Of a stretch of DNA of 6,313 nt, positions 1 to 6,313 are shown one piece after another (position 1 is the first letter of the stretch; each line of letters starts with the position of its first letter). The notes under the pieces are model-generated. The model was given only the letters and a program-made list of their open reading frames with translations. It was not told the origin of the DNA and did no database searches. Both the position numbers and the translations under genes were made by a program. This DNA is from Prevotellaceae bacterium (GTDB lineage: Bacteria; Bacteroidota; Bacteroidia; Bacteroidales; Bacteroidaceae): assembly GCA_022508685.1 (NCBI GenBank), contig JAFLUS010000117.1, forward strand, positions 1 to 6,313, written 5' to 3'.

Positions 1-141
1 TTATTCGACGATGTAGTCCTTCGTCAGCATGTCGTAGTAGAGGGCTTCGAGTTCGGAGACCGAGAGGTGCTCGATGCTGTGTCCGATGATGCGGATGAGT
101 TCCTCACGCCGCAAGTCGGGGTCTGTTCCAAAGCGTGCCAT
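1..141 (-). CDS. Small acidic protein of unknown function (46 aa)
   Basis: This short frame is open from an ATG at 141 to a TAA at the left edge, giving 46 residues from MARFGTDP to KDYIVE. I do not recognise the family. The residues are about 10 acidic and 5 basic. After a Pro-containing start, residues 11-25 and 28-41 look like two amphipathic helices, with no signal peptide, membrane segment, cysteine or obvious catalytic motif. It starts 17 nt after the stop of the M16 peptidase gene on the same strand, so it is probably co-transcribed. No Shine-Dalgarno sequence is visible before the ATG, which is not unusual for this phylum. Its codon choice matches the neighbours: Leu is CTC, CTG or TTG and Ser is AGC, TCG or TCC, with no TTA, CTA or TCA. 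The frame stays open upstream into the peptidase gene, but I see no nearby in-frame ATG there. A chance ORF is possible; coding bias, spacing and sensible composition favour a real gene. Confidence 0.6.
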   Translation of the reverse strand: MARFGTDPDLRREELIRIIGHSIEHLSVSELEALYYDMLTKDYIVE

Positions 142-158
142 GGGGTTGAGGCGGTTGG

Positions 159-3083
159 TTAGTAGCCGAATATCTGTTCGAGCGACACGCGGTGAATGGT
201 GCCGAGCGATTCCAGTTTCTTCATGTCGAGGTTCGCTTCGTCGCCGAGCACGATGAACTTGTAGGTGCGGCCTGCCACGTTGTCGCGCGAGAAGCGCACG
301 AGGTCGTCGATGGTCATGGTGCTGACGCGGTTGTAGACGTCCTTGTCGATGGGGTGGTCGTAGCCCATACGGCGCAGTTGGGAATAGTATGCCAGCGTGC
401 GGTCGCCGACGGCACGGGAGGTGGCTATCCGCTTGAGCACGGCTTCCTTCGCGAGGTCGTAACTGTTCTGCGCGACGGGCATGTTCTCGATGATGTCGTG
501 GAAGACGTCGAGGCAGTCAGCCATTTTGTCGTTCTGCGAACCGATGTTGGCGGAGAAGGTGGTGTTGCCGCCTTTGTAGGTGGGCGTGCCGTAGTTCGCT
601 CCGGCGGAGTATGCCAATCCGCGTGCTTCGCGCAGTTCTTGGAAGACGATGGCGTTCATCGAGCCGCCGAAGTATTCGTTGAAGAGGGTGATGTCGCCAG
701 CCAGTGCGGGGTCGAACACTTGTCCGTTGTTGCTGAACATCACGAGTTTGACGGCTTTCGATTCGTAGGGAGCGATGTAGACTTCGTTCACGGGTGTGGT
801 CTGCTGCTGATAGCGGTCGGCAAGGGTGGGCAGCGACCATACGTCGACGTTCTGCGCCTTGCGGTTGAGTTTGTGGGTCTTTTCAATGAAGCGTGCGATG
901 TCCTTCTCGGCAGAGGGGCCGTAGTAACTGATTGTCTGCGGATAGTCGCCCAACTGCTGCAGTTTGCGTATCAGTTGTTCGGGCGTAGCGGAGCGCAGTT
1001 CGTCAGCCGTGGCGATGTCGGTGTAGGGGTTCGTTGCACCATATTGGCAATATGCCGTCAGGCGTTGCAGACAGGTGTTTTCGTCGGTCTTTGCCATTTC
1101 GCGTGCACGGAGGATGTCCTGCACGAGTTCGGCATAGACGTCGGCATCGGGCTGTGCGTTGCGCACCCAGTCTTCCATCAGTCGGATAGCAGCCTCTTGG
1201 TTTTCAGCCAAACCGCTGACGGAGATGACGGTGGCGTAGGACGACGACTGGAAGTTGACGGTGCACGCCAGTCGGTAGAGTTCGGCAGCCAGTTCTTCCT
1301 GAGACTTGCTCTTCGTGCCGAGGTAGCCGATGTAGTCGGCTGCCACGTCGAGAAGGTGGTCGTGGCGCGTGCCGCGTTCCACTCTGTAGACGAGTTGGAA
1401 ACGTTCGTTCTCGGTGTTCTGCCGATAGAGCCACGTTGCACCATTCTTCAGCCGCTTCTCGCTCACGTCGTTGGCCATGTCGAAATAGACGGGTTCGATA
1501 GGCTTGACGGGGCGTTGCGTGAGGTCGGCAACAAAGGGGCTCGTCTTGTCGCGGTTCATCTCAATGGGCGAAATGGCGGGCTTGTCGATTTTCTTCTCGT
1601 TGGGGTCGGTGCCCTGTCGCTTGTATATCAGCACATAGGCGTCGGTGGAGAGGTAGCGGTTTGCCAGTGCGACAATGTCCTGTTTGGTCAGTGCCGACAT
1701 CCGTTCCGTTTCGCTGACGAAGTCGCTCCACGGACGGCGGTGGATGAAGTAGGTGTAGAGTTGCGACGCACGGGCTGTGTTCTTCTCGAACGACACCATG
1801 TCGTTGAGTTTCTTGTTGTTGATGATGGCCGTCAGCATCGCTTCGTCGAACTCGCCTCGCTGCAGTTTGCCCACTTCGGCGAGCAGGAGGTCTTTCACTT
1901 CGTCGAGCGTCTGTCCTTCCTTCGGCAGACCGAGCACGCAGAATGCCGACTGGTCGGTCATTCCTTCGAAGAACACTTCGGCTTCGAGCACTTTCTGCTG
2001 CAGCGTGAGGTCGACGTCGACGAGTCCCGTCTTGCCGTTTTGCAGGATTTCGGAGAGAATGCCGCACGCATCGCTCTCCTGCGATTCCAGTCCGGGCATC
2101 CGCCATGCCAGCACCACCATTTCCTGTTGCGGGCCGACGATGTCGGCTGTCACGGGTGCCGTGAACGGCTGTTCGGGTACGACGGCAAGGCGTTCGGGGT
2201 CGTCGCCACGTTGCCAGTCGCCGAAATACTTGTCGATGATGCGCACCGTCTCCTCCATGTCGAGGTCGCCACTCATACAAATCGCCACGTTGTTGGGCAC
2301 GTAGTATTTGCGGAAATAGTTTTCGATGTTGACAATGGAGGGATTTTTCAGATGCTCTTGCGTGCCGATTGTCGTCTGCTTTCCGTAGGGGTGGTTGGGA
2401 AAGAGCAGCGCGTTCATCTTCTCAAAGATTTTCCAGTAGTCGTTGGTCAGTCCGCGGTTGTATTCCTCATACACGGCTTCGAGTTCGGTGTGGAAACCGC
2501 GAACCACCATGTTCTTGAAGCGGTCGCTCTGCACAATCGCCCAGTTCTCCACTTCGTTGGCAGGGATGTCCTCCTGATAGACGGTTTCGTCCTCGCTGGT
2601 GTGTGCATTCGTGCCACGCGAACCGATGGCAGCCATCAGTTTGTCGTACTCGTTGGCGATGGCGAACGTCGATGCCACGCCGCTGATAGAGTCGATGCGG
2701 TGGTAAATGGCTGCACGTTCCTGTGGGTCGGTCTTCGTGCGGTAGACTTCGTACAGCGAACGGATGCTGTCGAGCAACGGACGTTCGGATGCGTAGTCGT
2801 TCGTGCCAAACGAGTTCGTGCCCTTGAAGAGGATGTGCTCCAAGTAGTGTGCCAAGCCCGTCGTCTCCGCCGGGTCGTTCTTCGAACCCGTCCGCACGGC
2901 GATGTAGGTTTGGATGCGCGGTTCGTTGCGGTTGACGGTCAGATAGATTTTCAGACCATTGTCGAGGGTGTAGATGCGTGCCTTCAGCGGGTCGCCCTCG
3001 ATGCTTTCGTATGTGTATTGCTTTTGAGCCTGCATGCCGACGGTCAGCACCATCAGCAGCAAGGCGGTGAAGATTTTTTTCAT
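159..3083 (-). CDS. Exported M16 family zinc metallopeptidase (pitrilysin/insulinase type)
   Basis: This is a 974-residue two-half M16 peptidase, expected to cut peptides or unfolded small proteins in the periplasm. Residues 1-19 form a signal peptide: two Lys, a Leu/Val-rich core, and likely cleavage after MQA. There is no lipobox Cys. The N-terminal catalytic half carries the inverted zinc motif HYLEH (H79, E82, H83), with E82 as catalytic base. The third ligand is most likely E207 in LEAVYEEYNR, with E200 as the conserved upstream Glu. The region between motif and ligand is about 47 residues longer than in insulin-degrading enzyme and is charged and helical. The C-terminal half lacks HxxEH at the equivalent site (around residues 571-592), as expected for the inactive half. 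It keeps the Arg/Tyr pair of the family, R818 and Y825 in LREARGLAYS. The length suits a full two-half enzyme, and no frameshift is seen. The ATG at 3083 is fixed by the signal peptide and the A-rich ribosome binding site. Substrate is unknown. Confidence 0.95.
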   Translation of the reverse strand: MKKIFTALLLMVLTVGMQAQKQYTYESIEGDPLKARIYTLDNGLKIYLTVNRNEPRIQTYIAVRTGSKNDPAETTGLAHYLEHILFKGTNSFGTNDYASERPLLDSIRSLYEVYRTKTDPQERAAIYHRIDSISGVASTFAIANEYDKLMAAIGSRGTNAHTSEDETVYQEDIPANEVENWAIVQSDRFKNMVVRGFHTELEAVYEEYNRGLTNDYWKIFEKMNALLFPNHPYGKQTTIGTQEHLKNPSIVNIENYFRKYYVPNNVAICMSGDLDMEETVRIIDKYFGDWQRGDDPERLAVVPEQPFTAPVTADIVGPQQEMVVLAWRMPGLESQESDACGILSEILQNGKTGLVDVDLTLQQKVLEAEVFFEGMTDQSAFCVLGLPKEGQTLDEVKDLLLAEVGKLQRGEFDEAMLTAIINNKKLNDMVSFEKNTARASQLYTYFIHRRPWSDFVSETERMSALTKQDIVALANRYLSTDAYVLIYKRQGTDPNEKKIDKPAISPIEMNRDKTSPFVADLTQRPVKPIEPVYFDMANDVSEKRLKNGATWLYRQNTENERFQLVYRVERGTRHDHLLDVAADYIGYLGTKSKSQEELAAELYRLACTVNFQSSSYATVISVSGLAENQEAAIRLMEDWVRNAQPDADVYAELVQDILRAREMAKTDENTCLQRLTAYCQYGATNPYTDIATADELRSATPEQLIRKLQQLGDYPQTISYYGPSAEKDIARFIEKTHKLNRKAQNVDVWSLPTLADRYQQQTTPVNEVYIAPYESKAVKLVMFSNNGQVFDPALAGDITLFNEYFGGSMNAIVFQELREARGLAYSAGANYGTPTYKGGNTTFSANIGSQNDKMADCLDVFHDIIENMPVAQNSYDLAKEAVLKRIATSRAVGDRTLAYYSQLRRMGYDHPIDKDVYNRVSTMTIDDLVRFSRDNVAGRTYKFIVLGDEANLDMKKLESLGTIHRVSLEQIFGY

Positions 3084-3133
3084 ATTGTCTTTCCTTTTAT
3101 ATCATAATGTATGTAGATTGTCAGCCGAAGCAC
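3084..3133 (-). other. 50-nt intergenic gap before the M16 peptidase gene
   Basis: This AT-rich gap lies between the stop of the DUF4954-like gene and the start of the peptidase gene. I find no TAnnTTTG/TTTG promoter pair and no GC-rich hairpin followed by a T run, so nothing visible stops read-through. It is long enough to hold a degenerate promoter, so independent transcription of the peptidase gene cannot be excluded. Only the ribosome binding site can be named with some support. Confidence 0.5.
3089..3098 (-). promoter_or_regulatory. Ribosome binding site of the M16 peptidase gene
   Basis: Read on the minus strand this is AAAAGGAAAG, five nucleotides before the ATG at 3083. It is the only recognisable purine-rich, Shine-Dalgarno-like stretch before any gene in the window. 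It agrees with the signal peptide in fixing this start codon. Confidence 0.6.
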
Positions 3134-4912
3134 TTACTCCACCGTTTGCAGAAAATCGCGGAGCGTTTCTTCGTCGACGTCGCCAAGTTGGAACTCGTGT
3201 TCGGCATCGGCACGCACCATCTTCAGCCACAATTCGTGGGCTTGTTCGGCTTCCGACAGCCAATGGTCGAGGTCGACGAACATCGTTCCGCCCTGCTGTT
3301 GCAGAAGGAGTTGCAGATAGTCTGCCGCATTCGACGCATAATCCTTGTGCACCTGTTCCAGCACCATCAGCAGTTCGTCGGTCGATACCAACGCACCGCT
3401 TTCGACGTCGGCAAGAATGCGCTCCACTTCGCGACGCGGAGCCAGCATGCCGGCAAGGTCGAGCCATTCGTCGGCACCCGTCTCGTTGCCGCCGTCGCGG
3501 TTGGTGTTCAGCATTTCGTAGGCGAACAGGCGAATGGCGAGGTCGTAGTACTGGATGCCTTTGGCTGCCGCTTCACGGCGAATGTGGCAGTTTTCATAGC
3601 ACAGCACGTCGGCTGCGGGTTGCGCGTCCAACATTTGTTCGAGCAGACGACGACCCTCCACCACGTTCTGGATGATGAACGGATTGGGGAAGGCAAAGTT
3701 GATGAGGTCGCGACGTGCACCTCGCGGACGGCGGTCGCGCTTCACCCATTTCTTCACGTCGCGCCACGTGCCGACCGTGCGCAGATTGATGCCCGGCACA
3801 ATCCACGTCTTGCCTTCGCTCGCCAACACATAGGAGAACGGCAGTTTCTGCAGACGCGGATGCTGCGTGAGTTTGCCCATCACCATTGAGAACGCACCGA
3901 CGTGGGCAGGCCACAGGATGTGGCAACCCGATGCCGTCTTTGCACCGCGTTCGAGCACGCCGTAGTGTATCGGCCCCATTTTGTAGGCGTGGTTGCTCTG
4001 GTTCGTTGCCGACCCCGCGTTGTAGAACGAAAACTGCCCTGCGATGAGCAGCGTCGATTTATGATGAGAACAGGAGAACGGGCCGCAGAAGGCAGCACAC
4101 GCCTCGCCGTTTTCCATGTGGCTGTTGGCGAAGAACAGCGAACTTTCCGATGTGAAGCCGCGTCCGATGTGCGCACTTTCGCCCACGAAACTATTGTACA
4201 ACTTGGCTTCGTCAGCCACCGTCGCACCGGCTGCCACGACGCAGTTCTCGAGCACGACGCCTGCACCGACGAACGTGGGGGCGGCATCGCTGCTCTGAAT
4301 GGTCGATTCCGACAATCGGCAGGCACCCTGAATTTCACAGGCATCGCCCACGCAGACGTTGCTCATCTCGCCCACGCCCACAATGCGGCTGTTGTCGCCC
4401 ACCTGTGCGTGGTCGAGCGGTGTACGCTGCTGCACCTCGCGTTTCGCCAACTCGCGCACGCAAGGGTTGGCAAGCATCAGATGCGCCGTCTGCGCCGTCA
4501 GTTTGTCGCTGATGACCACGTTGCCGTCGCCACCCTCGTTGAGCACGCTGATGAGCGTTCCGTTGCCAAACGTGCTGCCGCCCTGCATCGCCATGACGCC
4601 GACGTTGTTCACATACACGCCATTGCCGAAGTCGTAGTTGGAAATGTATCCGCCCACATTCTCAATGAGGCAGCCGGCACCGATGTTCACGTTGCGGAGC
4701 GTGGCGTTGTGCAGTCCGCTGCAGCGTACAAAACCCTCTTCAATCGTGACGGGCGCAGTCATGTCGCCAATGCTCACCGTGCCGTAGAAGTGCACGTTGC
4801 TGACGGCTTCCACGCGGAAACCCTCTTCGTCCACATAGATTTCTTGCCAGTTTTCCGCCGAGCATCCCTGTTGCTCAAGGCGTTCTATCTCTCTGTCAGT
4901 CAATCGTCTCAT
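3134..4912 (-). CDS. DUF4954-like left-handed beta-helix protein, function unknown
   Basis: This 592-residue protein has no proven activity. I assign it to the DUF4954 family from memory of its opening ([17 protein letters not shown], then HFYGTVSIG) and its architecture. Residues about 38-135 and 168-265 show the hexapeptide-like periodicity of left-handed beta-helices, as in sugar-nucleotide acyl- and nucleotidyltransferases. A conserved-looking polar block follows at 281-337: [22 protein letters not shown] and HILWPAH, with H283, H284, H308, H316, H331 and H337 as candidate functional residues. Residues 380-592 are mostly helical and charged. There is no signal peptide or membrane segment, so it is probably cytoplasmic. 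The start at 4912 is chosen because its ATG overlaps the hflX TGA as ATGA. A longer open frame back to 5167 is hflX sequence in another frame. It may be somewhat short for the family, with an abrupt C-terminus. Sugar-nucleotide transferase chemistry is only a guess from the fold. Confidence 0.85.
   Translation of the reverse strand: MRRLTDREIERLEQQGCSAENWQEIYVDEEGFRVEAVSNVHFYGTVSIGDMTAPVTIEEGFVRCSGLHNATLRNVNIGAGCLIENVGGYISNYDFGNGVYVNNVGVMAMQGGSTFGNGTLISVLNEGGDGNVVISDKLTAQTAHLMLANPCVRELAKREVQQRTPLDHAQVGDNSRIVGVGEMSNVCVGDACEIQGACRLSESTIQSSDAAPTFVGAGVVLENCVVAAGATVADEAKLYNSFVGESAHIGRGFTSESSLFFANSHMENGEACAAFCGPFSCSHHKSTLLIAGQFSFYNAGSATNQSNHAYKMGPIHYGVLERGAKTASGCHILWPAHVGAFSMVMGKLTQHPRLQKLPFSYVLASEGKTWIVPGINLRTVGTWRDVKKWVKRDRRPRGARRDLINFAFPNPFIIQNVVEGRRLLEQMLDAQPAADVLCYENCHIRREAAAKGIQYYDLAIRLFAYEMLNTNRDGGNETGADEWLDLAGMLAPRREVERILADVESGALVSTDELLMVLEQVHKDYASNAADYLQLLLQQQGGTMFVDLDHWLSEAEQAHELWLKMVRADAEHEFQLGDVDEETLRDFLQTVE
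4909..4912 (-). other. ATGA stop/start overlap of hflX and the DUF4954-like gene
   Basis: On the minus strand the four bases ATGA contain the start codon of the downstream gene and the TGA stop of hflX. No convincing Shine-Dalgarno sequence precedes the ATG. Translation of the second gene is therefore likely to depend on ribosomes finishing hflX, which ties the output of the two proteins together. The overlap is seen directly; the coupling is inferred. Confidence 0.85.
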
Positions 4913-6225
4913 TTGTCTATCTGATTTGGTGTTTGTTCTTCGTCGTAAGTCTGGAACAGAAAATCGTTGTACGGATATTTCTGCACGTGCAATTCGCGCA
5001 CGCGGTTGTAGAGCAGTTGCTTCAGTTCGGGAATATTGGTGCGTTCGCGAGCCGAAATGAAGAAGCAGTCGTCGCCCATCCGCGCCATCCACGTCTGCAT
5101 CAGTTCGTCGAGCGTGATGTTCTCGCGCGTGCGTGGCGTGAGGTCGTCGGCATCCTTCTCCACCCACGTGTAGGCATCGATTTTGTTGAAAATGATGACT
5201 GCCGGCTTGTCGGCACAGCCGAGGTCGGCCAACGTCTTTTCCACCACTTGGATTTGCTCCTCGAAGTCGGGATGCGAGATGTCGACCACGTGCACCAGCA
5301 GGTCGGCCTCGCGCACCTCGTCGAGCGTCGACTTGAACGAATCGACGAGGTCGGTAGGCAGTTTGCGGATAAATCCCACGGTGTCGCTCAACAGGAACGG
5401 CAGATTGTCGATGATGACCTTGCGCACCGTCGTGTCGAGCGTGGCGAAGAGTTTGTTTTCGGCAAACACGTCGCTCTTGGCAAGCAGGTTCATCAGCGTC
5501 GACTTGCCCACGTTCGTGTAGCCCACGAGCGCCACACGGATGAGCCGTCCGCGGTTCTTGCGCTGCGTCGTCTTCTGCGTGTCGATTTCGGCAAGCCGCT
5601 GCTTCAGCAACGCCATGCGGTTGCGGATGATGCGTTGGTCCATTTCCAACTGCGTTTCACCCGGCCCGCGCAGCCCCACGCTGCCGCCTCGCTGCCGTTC
5701 GAGGTGCGTCCACAGCCGCGTCAGTCGCGGCAACATGTATTTGTATTGCGCCAGTTCCACCTGCGTCTTTGCCGCCGCCGTCTGGGCACGCATGGCAAAG
5801 ATGTCGAGTATCAGGCTCGTGCGGTCGAGAATTTTCACCTGCAACTCCTTTTCGATGTTGCGGATTTGCTTGGCAGTGAGTTCGTCGTCGAAGATGACCA
5901 TACCCACTTCTTCGGGCAAATCCAGTTCGCGCGGGTCGGTGATGCCCTGCTCCATGGCAGCCTCCAGAGCCTCATCGCGAGCATCCTGCTGCTGCTTGAT
6001 GTAGTCCTTGATTTCCTGCAACTTTCCGCTTCCGATGTACGTCACGCTGCTGGCGCCCTGCACCCTCTGCGTATATCGGCGCACCACCTTGGCACCTGCC
6101 GTGTGCGCCAGAAATTCCAATTCGTCGAGATACTCCCGCGTCTTGCGTTCGTCCTGTTGCGGCGTGATGAGTCCGACAAGCACTGCCGTCTCCACTCGCG
6201 CCTCCGTTATCACAAATTCTTTCAT
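4909..6225 (-). CDS. hflX: GTPase HflX, ribosome-associated
   Basis: HflX is a cytoplasmic GTPase that binds the 50S subunit and, in studied bacteria, splits stalled or heat-damaged 70S ribosomes. This copy is 438 residues. The N-terminal HflX domain spans about 14-135 ([42 protein letters not shown]). A helical, probably coiled-coil segment follows at 150-225 with the family motif GPGETQLE at 187-194. The G domain starts near 229: G1 GYTNVGKST (235-243), a switch region LDTT (263-266), G3 DTVGF (281-285), G4 NKID (347-350) and G5 SAR (391-393). All GTP-binding motifs are intact. Two deviations stand out: a charged insert at about 75-107 inside the N-terminal domain, and a short linker (RGGSVGL, 179-185) where I recall longer Gly/Ser-rich linkers in relatives. 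The start [10 protein letters not shown] at 6225 is chosen over the ATG at 6309, because the 28 extra codons run through the promoter and are AT-rich and unlike HflX. Confidence 0.97.
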   Translation of the reverse strand: MKEFVITEARVETAVLVGLITPQQDERKTREYLDELEFLAHTAGAKVVRRYTQRVQGASSVTYIGSGKLQEIKDYIKQQQDARDEALEAAMEQGITDPRELDLPEEVGMVIFDDELTAKQIRNIEKELQVKILDRTSLILDIFAMRAQTAAAKTQVELAQYKYMLPRLTRLWTHLERQRGGSVGLRGPGETQLEMDQRIIRNRMALLKQRLAEIDTQKTTQRKNRGRLIRVALVGYTNVGKSTLMNLLAKSDVFAENKLFATLDTTVRKVIIDNLPFLLSDTVGFIRKLPTDLVDSFKSTLDEVREADLLVHVVDISHPDFEEQIQVVEKTLADLGCADKPAVIIFNKIDAYTWVEKDADDLTPRTRENITLDELMQTWMARMGDDCFFISARERTNIPELKQLLYNRVRELHVQKYPYNDFLFQTYDEEQTPNQIDK

Positions 6226-6248
6226 TTCAAAAATGCGTCTATTGGGCG

Positions 6249-6281
6249 CAAAGTTACGAAAAAAACTAACTACATGACAAA
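6249..6281 (-). promoter_or_regulatory. Bacteroidota-type sigma-ABfr promoter of hflX
   Basis: Read on the minus strand, a -33 element TTTG (6278-6281) is followed after 21 nt by TAACTTTG (6249-6256), an exact match to the Bacteroidota -7 consensus TAnnTTTG. The spacing lies within the usual range. Transcription should start near 6240-6244, leaving a leader of roughly 15-20 nt before the hflX ATG at 6225. Two T tracts, each beginning GTTTTTTT, occur at the -33 element and in the spacer. This promoter is the best candidate for driving the whole minus-strand gene series. Confidence 0.8.
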
Positions 6282-6313
6282 AAAACAGCCTTTTCTTATA
6301 TAAATACATGCGC

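Noticed and set aside
2009..2022. GTCGACGTCGAC perfect palindrome as an operator site
   Set aside because: It lies well inside the peptidase coding region and simply encodes a Val-Asp-Val-Asp run with this genome's preferred codons. No second copy near a promoter was seen.
192..3107. Plus-strand open frame of 971 codons opposite the M16 peptidase gene
   Set aside because: It is codon-aligned with the peptidase gene and open only because that gene has no TTA, CTA or TCA codons. Its product is rich in Val, His and Arg with no recognisable domain, while the minus strand encodes a complete family protein.
3107..4924. Two plus-strand open frames (3107-3889 and 3902-4924) opposite the DUF4954-like gene
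   Set aside because: They are codon-aligned shadows of the minus-strand gene, interrupted only by its single TCA codon. Neither shows a domain or start signal.
4913..5167. N-terminal extension of the DUF4954-like protein to a start at 5167
   Set aside because: The extra 85 codons lie inside hflX in another frame and give Arg/His-rich sequence. The ATG at 4912 overlaps the hflX stop and begins a family-like N-terminus.
4933..6303. Plus-strand open frame of 456 codons opposite hflX
   Set aside because: It is the same codon-bias artefact, with no domain, running through the hflX promoter. HflX on the other strand has every GTPase motif.
6226..6309. HflX start at 6309
   Set aside because: The 28 added residues are encoded by AT-rich DNA containing the TAnnTTTG promoter, and HflX proteins normally begin close to the [10 protein letters not shown] segment.
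1..6313. Mobile element, CRISPR array, tRNA or a new defence system
   Set aside because: I found no terminal repeats, transposase or integrase motifs, regularly spaced repeats, or tRNA-like folds. The gene content is housekeeping GTPase, domain-of-unknown-function protein and peptidase, with uniform codon use and no sign of transfer.

Overview
The window looks like chromosomal DNA from a GC-rich member of the Bacteroidota, most likely Prevotellaceae-like. The reasons are: a Bacteroidota-type promoter (TTTG, 21 nt, TAACTTTG) at the right end; A-rich or absent Shine-Dalgarno sequences; an HflX whose conserved stretches resemble what I remember of Bacteroides/Prevotella HflX; and a neighbour that looks like DUF4954, a family I know mainly from Bacteroidetes and some spirochaetes. 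GC is about 57% in a line I counted. The assignment is by eye, without database support.

All supported genes lie on the minus strand and read right to left. From the right edge they are: a promoter (6249-6281); hflX, a ribosome-associated GTPase (4909-6225); a DUF4954-like left-handed beta-helix protein of 592 residues (3134-4912), whose ATG overlaps the hflX stop as ATGA; a 50-nt gap with an A-rich ribosome binding site; a 974-residue exported M16 (pitrilysin/insulinase family) zinc peptidase (159-3083); and, 17 nt after it, a 46-codon acidic small ORF that ends exactly at the left edge (1-141). No terminator-like hairpin or obvious second promoter separates them, so one four-gene transcription unit is the simplest reading. 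The M16 gene could still have its own promoter in the 50-nt gap.

Functionally, HflX is a cytoplasmic ribosome-rescue/stress GTPase. The DUF4954-like protein is cytoplasmic by sequence and has no assigned activity. The M16 peptidase is exported and probably degrades peptides in the periplasm. I see no single pathway joining them. The tightest link is the translational overlap between hflX and the DUF4954-like gene.

The window is mostly ordinary core-genome content. I see no mobile element, CRISPR array, RNA gene or new multi-gene system. The points most worth a second look are the uncharacterised beta-helix protein coupled to hflX, the small ORF at the left edge, and the almost complete absence of TTA, CTA and TCA codons. 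That codon bias produces spectacular but spurious antisense ORFs on the plus strand.
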